Shown here: in pieces, positions 21,020 through 29,458 of the stretch | How positions within the stretch are numbered: the first letter of the stretch is position 1 | Layout: each line of letters starts with the position of its first letter | Virus record (IMG/VR): IMGVR_UViG_3300032246_000095 | Span: 1 to 34,106 of that record | Length of the DNA stretch: 34,106 nt | Strand: one strand, 5' to 3' | Origin: a virus | Program-made: the position numbers and the translations under genes | The notes under the pieces: model-generated | Databases searched by the model: none | Told to the model about the DNA's origin: nothing | The model's input: the letters and a program-made list of their open reading frames with translations, nothing else

Positions 21020-22882
21020 ATGGCAGTCAATTTATCACCTGTTGGCGGCGTAGCAGCACAGTTTTTCAACAACGATGGAACTGTTCTGTCGGGCGGCAAG
21101 ATTTACACCTACACCGCAGGAACAACTACCCCCGCTACTACTTACACCACCAGCGCAGGGTCTATTGCCCATTCCAACCCAATTATCTTAACTTCAGCAG
21201 GGCGTGTGCCTACAGGCGAGATTTGGTTGACTGATGGCATTAACTACAAATTTGTGTTGAATGACGCAAATGACGCATTGATTGCCACATACGACAACAT
21301 CAGCGGCATTAACTCAAACTTTATTTCTTTTACCAATAGCCAACAGATTATTACGGCTACTGCTAATCAAACAGTATTCAATCTGTCAATCAACTACCAG
21401 CCTGGCACTAATAGCCTGTCTGTGTTTGTAGATGGCGTGAACCAGTACGGGCCAGGCGCACAATACGCCTACACTGAGACAAGTTCCACATCTGTGACGT
21501 TTACAAATGGTCTTCATGTTGGCGCTGTGGTTAAGTTCACCACAACTCAGCAACAAGGTGCAGGGGCAGTCAATGCTTCCCAAGTAACGTACAACCCCGC
21601 TGGCACTAATGCTGTGGCAACTAATGTGCAAGCCAAGTTGCGCCAGACTGTTAGTGTTAAAGATTTTGGTGCTGTAGGTGACGGCACAACTGATGATACA
21701 GCGGCTATTCAAGCTGCGCTAACCGCAGTATCGTCTACTGGTGGGGCTGTTCACCTTACAACAGGCCAATACTTAGTTAGTTCTTCATTGATTATTGGCG
21801 GCGTTGGTGTGTCTGTTTTTGGTGATGGCGCTGGGTCAGTAATTAAAGTCAATCTACCAGTCACTGTATTTTATTCCGTAGATTACGGAAACCATACTTT
21901 CCGTGATTTTACAATTGACGGTTCATTAGCTACCACAACTGGTTTTGTTGCGGGGCGCGGTGCTATTTTGATTCAATCAACAAGCATTGTTGAAACCAAT
22001 GTATCTAGCTTAATTGAAAATGTTCGAATTTTAGAAGTTAAAACAAGCGGTATTGTGACCGATTATTTTTCCCATGTAACGGCACAAAACAACTACATTT
22101 ATCGCGCTTACGAACATTCGTTTTATTCTGCTCAATACATTATTAATAACATTGTAATTGAATCAGGATATGCTTCTGGCACATCTCATTTAAGCGTTAA
22201 ACACCAAGACATGCGTTTGGGTGAAATTATTGGCAACAGTTTTGTCAACCCGACTAATACTTGCATTCAAGTACAAGGCACAACAGGTGCATACGGTACA
22301 ACAATTACCGACAATCGGTTTATTACAAACACTTCAAATTTTGCAATTAACATTGCAAGCGGGACTGAAATTGGCACAATTGAAAACAATTATTTTGTGC
22401 AAAGCGTTGCAGCAACTGCCATAAATATTGGAGGGGGTTCAAAGCACAGTATTTGCGGGAATAAATTTGCATTATTTAGCGGTGGTGTTGGTATTGACAT
22501 TTCTGGTTCGTATAGTTTGCAAAATTCAATCATTTGCAACAACGTGTTTGCAGATGCAGGAACTGGCGATGTGCTTACATTGCGTAATTCATCGTCCAAC
22601 AATTTAATATCAAACAATACATTTTCTAACGCTGCAATTGGAATTGTGTTTCAAGCAAGCACTAGCGGAAACATTGCAGTTGACAATATTTTTTCATCTG
22701 TCACAACGCCAATTTCTGATTCAGGAACAAACAACATAGGATCGGCAAAAACCAATGCTTCTACTGGCGTTGGGTCTGTAAAAATGGGTTCGGCTAATGC
22801 AGCTAACAATGCCGTATGGATTCCAATAAAGTACGCAAACACCATTTATTATGTCCCTGCGTGGACTAACGCAACTCCTTAA
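21020..22882 (+). CDS. Tailspike 1: head-binding region plus right-handed beta-helix
   Basis: 620 aa. Residues 1-100 form a P22 tailspike-like neck or head-binding domain (FFNNDGTVLSGGKIYTYTAG, NPIILTSAGRVPTGEIW, IATYDNISGIN). Residues 105-190 are a beta-rich spacer. From about 210 the pectate-lyase type beta-helix begins with VKDFGAVGDGTTDDTAAIQA, then typical rungs (GAVHLTTGQYLVSSSLIIGG and many Asn-rich turns). Such spikes bind and often cleave O-antigen or capsule. Catalytic residues cannot be assigned from sequence alone. Confidence 0.88.
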   Translation: MAVNLSPVGGVAAQFFNNDGTVLSGGKIYTYTAGTTTPATTYTTSAGSIAHSNPIILTSAGRVPTGEIWLTDGINYKFVLNDANDALIATYDNISGINSNFISFTNSQQIITATANQTVFNLSINYQPGTNSLSVFVDGVNQYGPGAQYAYTETSSTSVTFTNGLHVGAVVKFTTTQQQGAGAVNASQVTYNPAGTNAVATNVQAKLRQTVSVKDFGAVGDGTTDDTAAIQAALTAVSSTGGAVHLTTGQYLVSSSLIIGGVGVSVFGDGAGSVIKVNLPVTVFYSVDYGNHTFRDFTIDGSLATTTGFVAGRGAILIQSTSIVETNVSSLIENVRILEVKTSGIVTDYFSHVTAQNNYIYRAYEHSFYSAQYIINNIVIESGYASGTSHLSVKHQDMRLGEIIGNSFVNPTNTCIQVQGTTGAYGTTITDNRFITNTSNFAINIASGTEIGTIENNYFVQSVAATAINIGGGSKHSICGNKFALFSGGVGIDISGSYSLQNSIICNNVFADAGTGDVLTLRNSSSNNLISNNTFSNAAIGIVFQASTSGNIAVDNIFSSVTTPISDSGTNNIGSAKTNASTGVGSVKMGSANAANNAVWIPIKYANTIYYVPAWTNATP

Positions 22883-22892
22883 ATGATAAATC

Positions 22893-23795
22893 ATGGCAAA
22901 TAAAAAAATATCCGCATTAACTAGCGCATCGACTCCTTTAGCGGGAACGGAAGTTTTGCCGATTGTGCAAAGTAGTACAACAGTTAAAGCCACTATTGCT
23001 AACATTGTTGGTGCGGGAACATCGCCAGGAAGTTTTACTACGCTATCTGCTTCAGGGGATACAACTGTCACTTCTAGCACCGCAACTACTTTAAATCTTA
23101 ACTTAACCAATACCAAGGCTGCTGGTCAAGGCGATGCTTATTTCAACATAACCAAAGCGGCAAACGGAAACAGTAATGGTGTTCAGCTCCTTACTGGCGC
23201 AAGCCAAAAATGGGTTGTTGGCACAGGCATTACAGCCGTTAATGACAACTTTAAAATTTACAATGCTAATACTAGCGCAATTGCGTTAGAGATTCCAGTT
23301 GCGGGAACTAATGTCACTTTAAACACAGGCAACCTAGTCATCGGCACTTCAGGTCAAGGCATCGACTTTTCTGCCACACCAGGCACAGGCACAAGCGAGT
23401 TGTTTGCTGACTATGAAGAAGGAACTTGGACGCCAACTATATCTTTTGGCGGGGCGTCAGTTGGAATAACATATAGTTTTCAACAAGGCTCATATACAAA
23501 AGTTGGAAGATTAGTTACTGCTACTTGTGTAGTAAATCTTTCAGCAAAAGGAAGTTCAACGGGGACTGCGTATATTGAAGGTTTGCCTTATGCGGCTAAC
23601 GCTACCTATTACGCCGTTGGCGTAATTAGAATCGGTGCAATAACTTGTTCTGGGCCAGTTGCTGTGAACACAACTCCATCAGCAACCAATTTACTATATA
23701 CCACAACCTCTTTACTCGGCGTTATTTCCGTTATGACGGAAGCTAATTTTTCTAATACGTCAGCTACAATGATGACAATTTCGTATATTGTTTAA
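22893..23795 (+). CDS. Tail fibre or adhesin with EEGTWTP C-terminal module
   Basis: 300 aa. N-terminal ANKKISALTSASTPLAGTEV and LPIVQSSTTVKATIANI are the standard start of many phage fibres. The middle is a beta-rich shaft; the C-terminal domain begins with FADYEEGTWTPTISFGGASV and continues KVGRLVTATCVVNL, a tip module seen in many environmental phages. It lies between the two tailspikes. Confidence 0.78.
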   Translation: MANKKISALTSASTPLAGTEVLPIVQSSTTVKATIANIVGAGTSPGSFTTLSASGDTTVTSSTATTLNLNLTNTKAAGQGDAYFNITKAANGNSNGVQLLTGASQKWVVGTGITAVNDNFKIYNANTSAIALEIPVAGTNVTLNTGNLVIGTSGQGIDFSATPGTGTSELFADYEEGTWTPTISFGGASVGITYSFQQGSYTKVGRLVTATCVVNLSAKGSSTGTAYIEGLPYAANATYYAVGVIRIGAITCSGPVAVNTTPSATNLLYTTTSLLGVISVMTEANFSNTSATMMTISYIV

Positions 23796-23804
23796 GGAAA
23801 TATC

Positions 23805-25196
23805 ATGGCGCTTACAAGAGTTTCTTATTCAATGATTACTGGCGCTGTTGCCAATATCTTGGATTATGGTGCAGTAGCAGATTACAACGCGAGTGTACCT
23901 GGCTCTGGTACGGATAATTCGGCGGCTATTCAGGCGGCTGTTAATGCAGTAGATGCAAAATCAACTAACGGCGCTGTTTACATCCCCGCTGGCGCATACA
24001 AAATTCTGACGGCAATTAGTGTGCCTTATGGAGTTTCAATTTTTGGCGATGGCGGAACGGCTTCTATTTTACATTCTGAAGGTTGTAATGGTCTTAACTT
24101 TACAAGTTTTGGGTATTCTATTGGAAGTATGTTTTATGAAGATTTTGGGCTAACTGCCGCAACAGGAACAAACTTTGCTGCGGTTCAATCTATAAATAGC
24201 CCAACATCAGTAACTCAAGATGGGTTAAATTTTAACCGAGTGCGATTCTATGGTTGGAATCAATGTTTTATATTGTCAAGCACTTGGAACACCACCATAT
24301 CTAATTGCAGAGCCGAAAACATTAACAACTTTGTTACGCTATCGCAAAGTAATGGACAGGCAGTCATAACCAAAATTACACAAAACAATATTGTCTATGC
24401 TGCTGGTGGATTAGGAACAAATGTTAAGTACGCAATTAATATTGTAAACACAACAGGGTTTACAGAAACTGTACACATTTTTCAAAACTCAATATACGGT
24501 TTCCAGATATGCGTCAACGTAGATCAAGCAACATATGTCACCATAGGCAGCAATGATTTATCTGGCTCAGTAAAAGTTATTGCGTTTGTTACCCCTGCTG
24601 GCGGATATAACATTACCAACAATTATATTGAGGTTACTGGTTCTGGCACAGGTATTTTTGGGGCCGCACAGGGTTCTGAAACTCTTAATACCAGAACAAA
24701 CATTCAAGACAATTATTTTATCGGAACCGCATCAGCGGCTATTGGTTTGCAATTAGATACCGCTATTGCAACTTATCAATGGAACGCTGATATACGAGAT
24801 AACACATTTATTGGGTTTGCCAACAACGACATTTTGTTTTACAGCCCTGGAAAATCTATCCTTGACAACAATCGCTGTATGTCTACTGCGCCAACTAACA
24901 GCATTTATGTTGGTCAAGTATTGGGTTCGCCAGTCATTTTAACAAACAACTATTTTTACAAAGCGTTGTACATTGACGTACTTGCAGATTTTACAAACGG
25001 CAAATTGATTTTGCAAAACAATGTAGAAAACAACACATTCCAATCAACCCATCAATCTGCAGCACCGTCAACGGGCACATGGCGTGTTGGGGATATTGTG
25101 TACAACAACGCCCCTGCTTCTGCTGGTTACGTTGGATTTGTCTGCACAGTAGCTGGCACTCCTGGTACTTGGAAATCTTTTGGATTGATTGCTTAA
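23805..25196 (+). CDS. Tailspike 2: beta-helix (pectate lyase-like) protein without head-binding domain
   Basis: 463 aa. Starts MALTRVSYSMITGAVANILD, then YGAVADYNAS ... GTDNSAAIQAAVNAV, the beta-helix cap, followed by rungs to about residue 400 and a C-terminal module (APSTGTWRVGDIVYNNAPAS and GFVCTVAGTPGTWKSFG) that closes many spike proteins. It lacks the neck domain of tailspike 1, so it probably attaches through another fibre protein, as in branched spikes. Enzymatic activity is inference. Confidence 0.85.
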   Translation: MALTRVSYSMITGAVANILDYGAVADYNASVPGSGTDNSAAIQAAVNAVDAKSTNGAVYIPAGAYKILTAISVPYGVSIFGDGGTASILHSEGCNGLNFTSFGYSIGSMFYEDFGLTAATGTNFAAVQSINSPTSVTQDGLNFNRVRFYGWNQCFILSSTWNTTISNCRAENINNFVTLSQSNGQAVITKITQNNIVYAAGGLGTNVKYAINIVNTTGFTETVHIFQNSIYGFQICVNVDQATYVTIGSNDLSGSVKVIAFVTPAGGYNITNNYIEVTGSGTGIFGAAQGSETLNTRTNIQDNYFIGTASAAIGLQLDTAIATYQWNADIRDNTFIGFANNDILFYSPGKSILDNNRCMSTAPTNSIYVGQVLGSPVILTNNYFYKALYIDVLADFTNGKLILQNNVENNTFQSTHQSAAPSTGTWRVGDIVYNNAPASAGYVGFVCTVAGTPGTWKSFGLIA

Positions 25197-25202
25197 CCCG
25201 TA

Positions 25203-25246
25203 CTGGTGCGGCCCACCAGACTTAATGCCACGGTGGATGCCGTGGC
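25203..25246 (+). promoter_or_regulatory. Two tandem hairpins in the leader of the next gene
   Basis: Hairpin A: CTGGTG (25203-25208) with CACCAG (25214-25219), loop CGGCC. Hairpin B: GCCACGG (25227-25233) with CCGTGGC (25240-25246), loop TGGATG; seven perfect pairs. They are joined by ACTTAAT. They fill the 68-base gap after tailspike 2 and are followed by AAGGAA and the ATG at 25265. No T tract follows, so not terminators. A structured RNA element in a leader is the likely reading. Confidence 0.6.
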
Positions 25247-25264
25247 TGGAAACAAGGAAATGAT

Positions 25265-25519
25265 ATGTTAGAAAAAATTGTATCTGTCAATCTGATTGAA
25301 GTTGTTGAAAACGGCACACTTCAAGTTCGCACCAAAACCGCTATTAAAGAAGATGGCATTGAGATCAGCAGCAAATTCCACCGTCACGTTGTCGTGCCTG
25401 GTGCTGACGTAAGTGGCGAAGACGCTAAAGTGCAAGCTATTGCCGCATCTATCCATACACCTGAAGTGATTGCTGCATACCAAGCGGCGCAAGAAGCGGC
25501 ACAATTGCCACAAGGATAA
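25265..25519 (+). CDS. Small conserved protein before the tail accessory genes
   Basis: 84 aa. EKIVSVNLIEVVENGTLQVR and TKTAIKEDGIEISSKFHRHV followed by VVPGADVSGEDAKVQAIAA and a helical end. The VNxIEVxExGxIQVRTxT ... FHRxVxxPGxD pattern is common in aquatic phages near tail genes. Role unknown. Preceded by the double hairpin. Confidence 0.65.
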   Translation: MLEKIVSVNLIEVVENGTLQVRTKTAIKEDGIEISSKFHRHVVVPGADVSGEDAKVQAIAASIHTPEVIAAYQAAQEAAQLPQG

Positions 25520-25522
25520 GCC

Positions 25523-26497
25523 ATGACACAGCCCATAGACATCATCACCCGAGCCATGAAAGACATTGGCGCAGTTGCCGCTGGTGAAGTGCCTACGGCT
25601 GATGAAGCGCAAGATGGGCTAGATATGCTCAACGACATGGTGGCGCAATGGTCAAATGAAAACATGATGGTTTTCTACCGTTCTGAGATTATTTTCCCAA
25701 CGGTTCAAAACCAAGTTCAGTACACCATTGGCCCATCAGGTCAGGTAGGAGCTACTTTTACAGGCTCTATTGCAGGCACAACCCTGACCGTTCCTGCCAA
25801 CGGTGTGACCGCAGGCGGCATCAACATAGGCATGACCCTATCAGGCACAGGGGTCACATCAGGCACTAGGATTGTGGGCTTTACAACGGGCGCAGGCGGC
25901 AACGTTAATGAGGGTGGTACGTACACCGTAACCCCAAGCCAAACCGCTGCCAGCACCACAATTACAGCCTATTATGAGCGCCCCCTGACGATTGAATCAG
26001 GCTTTGTGCGTGTGGCTACCATGCAGGGTGGCTCTAACATTGCAGGCGGCTATTTGGATTACCCCGTGGCTATTTTTAGCCTTGAGGAATACGAATCTAT
26101 CGGCATCAAACAGTTAAATGGCCCTTGGGCTAAAGGCATTTATTACCAACCTGCTGAATTGTTGGGAACGATTTATGTTTATCCCAACCCACAACAAGGT
26201 GAGCTTCACCTTTTTACGCAAACCATATTTAGGGAATTTGCAAGCATCAACGACATCATCCAACTGCCGCAAGGCTACAACATGGCTTTGCGTTGGTGTC
26301 TTGCAGAGCGACTGATGCCCATGTTTGGCAAGGTCAATCAGATTCAAGCCGCCATGATCAACGGTTACGCAGCACAAGGCAAAGCCACCATTAAACGCAC
26401 CAATATGCGCCCTGCACAGATTTCACGTTACCCCGAGGCTTTGATGGTCGGCAGGGCTAGAGATGCTGGCTTCATTATGGATGGGGGCTTTCGCTAA
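25523..26497 (+). CDS. Tail accessory factor (P22 gp4-like) with an inserted beta domain
   Basis: 324 aa, against 166 in P22. The N-terminal part ([38 protein letters not shown]) is the gp4-type head-completion family, which seals the portal and carries gp10. At about residues 74-155 a Gly- and Thr-rich segment interrupts it ([51 protein letters not shown]); the family sequence resumes with [12 protein letters not shown] and [20 protein letters not shown]. Some phage gp4 homologs include muralytic activity; I see no catalytic motif to claim that here. Confidence 0.85.
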   Translation: MTQPIDIITRAMKDIGAVAAGEVPTADEAQDGLDMLNDMVAQWSNENMMVFYRSEIIFPTVQNQVQYTIGPSGQVGATFTGSIAGTTLTVPANGVTAGGINIGMTLSGTGVTSGTRIVGFTTGAGGNVNEGGTYTVTPSQTAASTTITAYYERPLTIESGFVRVATMQGGSNIAGGYLDYPVAIFSLEEYESIGIKQLNGPWAKGIYYQPAELLGTIYVYPNPQQGELHLFTQTIFREFASINDIIQLPQGYNMALRWCLAERLMPMFGKVNQIQAAMINGYAAQGKATIKRTNMRPAQISRYPEALMVGRARDAGFIMDGGFR

Positions 26498-27975
26498 TGC
26501 CTGATTTTGGCTTTGTCGGCACAAGTTACGTTGCCCCATCTATCTACCAAGGTGACCAAGAGTGCATCAATTTCTTTGCTGAAATAGACACATCTAAACA
26601 GCCTGGCGATAGAGGCATTGTGGCGCTATATCCTACGCCTGGATTAGTTGAAGAAGCCCAACTTTTCCCAACTGAGGTGCGGGGAATGCATACTCTGTCA
26701 GGCGAAGACATCCTGATTGCGGTGGCAGGAAATCGGGTGTATCAAATAAACACTTCATTTGTTGCCACACAGATTGGAACGCTTACCACTAGCACGGGAC
26801 AAGTGTCCATATCCGACAATATTGACAATGGAACTGGCTTGACCGCCTACATTGTGGATGGCCCTAATCGATATACATGGGTTGCGGCAACCAACACATT
26901 CACCACGTTGCCCTCAACTGATGGCCCTTGGCAAGGTGCATCTGTGGTTGACGTAGTGGACAACTACAACATCTATAACGAGCCAGGAACGCAGAATTGG
27001 GCGTGTACTGACCTTGGGTCTAGTCTATCCACCCAAGCCCTATACGGAACGGCTGATGGCTCATCTGACTTGTTAGAAACTTTGATTGTCAACAATCGTC
27101 AGGTTTACCTGATTGGTGAGGTGACCACCGAGGTTTGGACAGATGTGGGCAACGTGATCGCAGGGATTACCACCTTTCCATTCCAACGAGTGCCAGGGAC
27201 AACCAGCCAATCAGGTATTGATGCCAAGTTTTCGTTAGCCCGTTTTGGGGAAACGTTTGTTTGTGTGGCAAAAGACAACCGAGGTTCTGCAACCATTGAA
27301 ATGATGCAGGGTTACACATGGGTCAGAATTAGCACCCATGCTGTTGAGCAGTCTTTGGTGGATTCGGTGACTTCTGATGCCATAGCCTACAGTTACCAAA
27401 TTGAAGGCCATGAAATGTATGTGGTCACTTTTCCTAGCGTTGGTGAATATGGCCTTACTTGGGTTTATGACCTGTCAACCAAAAGTTGGCACAAGTGGTT
27501 GTCTTGGGATTCAAATTTAGCTGTTTACAAGCGCCATAGGTCAAACTGTGCGGCATTTTTTGCCAATAAAAACCTTGTCGGTGATTACGAAAACGGCAAA
27601 ATTTACAGTTTGGACAATTCTGTATATACAGACAACGGCAACACAATCCGCAGATTGCGCCGAGCCGTTCACCTGACTCAAGACTTACAACGTCAGTATT
27701 TTGATTCTTTTCAAATTCAGTTCCAGCCTGGTGTTGGACTAAACACAGGGCAAGGCCAAGACCCCCAAGCCATGCTGCGTTGGTCAAACGATGGCGGTTC
27801 TACTTGGTCAAATGAGCATTGGGTCAGCATTGGCAAAATTGGTGGCTATGTCAACCGTGCTTTGTGGCGGCGGTTGGGTTGGTCTAGAGACAGGATTTTT
27901 GAGGTGGTGGTAAGCGACCCTGTAAAAGCCGTGATTGTGTCTGCCGAACTCAAAATGTCTGCTGGGGATAACTGA
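26497..27975 (+). CDS. Packaged DNA stabilisation protein (P22 gp10-like tail hub)
   Basis: 492 aa, against 472 in P22. Opens FVGTSYVAPSIYQGDQECIN with FFAEIDTS and LYPTPGLVEEA, the usual gp10-family start, then repeated beta motifs. It includes WVYDLSTKSWHKWLSW and MLRWSNDGGSTWSNEHW, which are characteristic of this family. It forms the tail tube section below gp4 and keeps DNA inside the head. Overlaps gp4 by 1 base and the following gene by 1 base. Confidence 0.88.
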   Translation: MPDFGFVGTSYVAPSIYQGDQECINFFAEIDTSKQPGDRGIVALYPTPGLVEEAQLFPTEVRGMHTLSGEDILIAVAGNRVYQINTSFVATQIGTLTTSTGQVSISDNIDNGTGLTAYIVDGPNRYTWVAATNTFTTLPSTDGPWQGASVVDVVDNYNIYNEPGTQNWACTDLGSSLSTQALYGTADGSSDLLETLIVNNRQVYLIGEVTTEVWTDVGNVIAGITTFPFQRVPGTTSQSGIDAKFSLARFGETFVCVAKDNRGSATIEMMQGYTWVRISTHAVEQSLVDSVTSDAIAYSYQIEGHEMYVVTFPSVGEYGLTWVYDLSTKSWHKWLSWDSNLAVYKRHRSNCAAFFANKNLVGDYENGKIYSLDNSVYTDNGNTIRRLRRAVHLTQDLQRQYFDSFQIQFQPGVGLNTGQGQDPQAMLRWSNDGGSTWSNEHWVSIGKIGGYVNRALWRRLGWSRDRIFEVVVSDPVKAVIVSAELKMSAGDN

Positions 27976-28253
27976 TGGCAACGGCAATTCCCAATTCAAA
28001 CATCACCATCCCCTATTCAGAGTTTATTGACCCTAGTACGGGACGGCCTAGCATCCCTTGGTTGCAATGGTTGATGAACCCCAACGTGATCACGCTGAAT
28101 GTGCAAAACACCAACATCACGGGCGGCACAATTAAAAATGTGAACATTACCAATAGCATAATCAACAGTTCCACCATTGGATTGACTACACCCGCAGCAG
28201 GTAAGTTCACAACCCTGACTGCTTTAAACGGGATCGGTGGGGGTACGTTTTGA
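27975..28253 (+). CDS. Small tail protein with beta-helix-like repeats (needle position)
   Basis: 92 aa. SEFIDPSTGRPSIPWLQWLM, then NVQNTNITGGTIKNVNITNS-IINSSTIG, a ladder of Asn, Ile and Thr that looks like beta-helix rungs, and ends TALNGIGGGTF. In P22 the needle gene 26 follows gp10 at this position. This protein is far shorter than gp26 (233 aa), so it may be a tip or plug, not a full needle. Its C-terminal GGGTF is shared with the large fibre protein at 18018. Confidence 0.6.
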   Translation: MATAIPNSNITIPYSEFIDPSTGRPSIPWLQWLMNPNVITLNVQNTNITGGTIKNVNITNSIINSSTIGLTTPAAGKFTTLTALNGIGGGTF

Positions 28254-28687
28254 ACGATTTAGAACTGCCCGACCATGTAAGCCGTGAGCAAGTTGACCGT
28301 TTGCAGGCAGAAATGGCTGCTATGCCGCAAGCCGAATTGGTGACTGAACATCAATTCAGCCCTGGTATGTATATGCGAAAGCTGTACCGTCCTGCTGGCA
28401 CTTTGATTGTGGGCAAAGTTCATAAAGAACCCCACTTTTTTTTATGTGCAAAAGGCGAGATAATTGCTTGGACTGAAAACGGCATGAAGCGTTTACAGGC
28501 GGGTGACGTTATCGAATCCAAGCCTAGTACTAAACGGGTGACTCTGGCTGTGACCGATGCAATAGGCATCACCATTCACAGAACTGATAAAACCGACCTT
28601 GATGAAATTGAGGCTGAATTGATCGAGCCAGATGTAACCGCACTTTTTGATGCTCGAAATGATCTCAAAAAGTTAACAGGAGAATGA
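28250..28687 (+). CDS. Cupin-like conserved phage protein
   Basis: 145 aa from a TTG that overlaps the previous stop. EHQFSPGMYMRKLYRPAGTL, then VGKVHKEPHFFLCAKGEIIA and WTENGMKRLQAGDVI, then TKRVTLAVTDAIGITIHRTD. The HK ... H, GE and G-D spacing is that of a cupin barrel, with His, His and Glu able to hold a metal. In P22-like phages of aquatic bacteria this gene lies between gp10 and the ejection proteins; function unknown. Confidence 0.7.
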   Translation: MNDLELPDHVSREQVDRLQAEMAAMPQAELVTEHQFSPGMYMRKLYRPAGTLIVGKVHKEPHFFLCAKGEIIAWTENGMKRLQAGDVIESKPSTKRVTLAVTDAIGITIHRTDKTDLDEIEAELIEPDVTALFDARNDLKKLTGE

Positions 28688-28688
28688 T

Positions 28689-29450
28689 ATGAGTTGGGTT
28701 GCCGTAGCAATTGGTGGAGGCGCAGTTTTAGGATACTTGGGTTCGCAACGGCAAGCTAGTGCTGCCGAATCTGCCGCCGCAGGTCAAGTTCAAGCCGCTA
28801 ATGAGGCAACACGCTTACAGCGTGAAATGTTTGACATTCAGAACGCCCAACAAGCGCCTTATCGTCAAGCAGGTTACGGTGCATTAACCAACATTCAACA
28901 GATGTTGCCTCAATTTACACGCACGTTTACTCCCGCTGATTTGCAATCAAATCTTGCGCCTAATTACGAATTCATTCGTCAGCAAGGATTGGGGGCGGTT
29001 AGCCAAAACATGAACGTTGGAAGCCCAGGCTCTAACGTTGATTTGGCAAGACAAAAATTTGCAACTGGATTGGCTCAAGGCGCATATCAAGATGCTTTAA
29101 GCAATTTTAGAAATCAACAAACGGATATTTACAATCGACTTTCTAATTTAGCTGGAATTGGTCAGACTGCACAAGGTCAAGCTCAAGCATTGGGTCAATC
29201 CACAGCCGCCAATATTGGGCAGTTGGGCATAGGCGGCGCTACAGCCGCAGGCGCAGGTCAAATTGGTGCAGCCAATGCGTATGCAAGTGGCTTGTCTAAC
29301 ATTGGCAATTCAGCAACTTTGGCATCTTTATTAAGAGGAAATACAAATACTGTTGCTGGTTTACAAAACCAATATGGTGTTGGTAATGTTTATGGCGCAG
29401 GAATTAACAATCCCTCACCTAGTTTTACCAACTTTACAAATTTTGAGTAA
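28689..29450 (+). CDS. Ejection protein (P22 gp7-like DNA transfer protein)
   Basis: 253 aa, against 229 in P22. N-terminal hydrophobic Gly- and Ala-rich segment (WVAVAIGGGAVLGYLGS), then a helical Gln- and Ala-rich body (QREMFDIQNAQQAPYRQAGY, LARQKFATGLAQGAYQDALS, IYNRLSNLAGIGQTAQG). The YRQAGYGALxxIQ ... GAYQDALxNFxxxQxxIYNRLxxLAGIGQ pattern is typical of phage proteins injected with the DNA. First of three. Confidence 0.8.
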   Translation: MSWVAVAIGGGAVLGYLGSQRQASAAESAAAGQVQAANEATRLQREMFDIQNAQQAPYRQAGYGALTNIQQMLPQFTRTFTPADLQSNLAPNYEFIRQQGLGAVSQNMNVGSPGSNVDLARQKFATGLAQGAYQDALSNFRNQQTDIYNRLSNLAGIGQTAQGQAQALGQSTAANIGQLGIGGATAAGAGQIGAANAYASGLSNIGNSATLASLLRGNTNTVAGLQNQYGVGNVYGAGINNPSPSFTNFTNFE

Positions 29451-29458
29451 GGCTAAAT

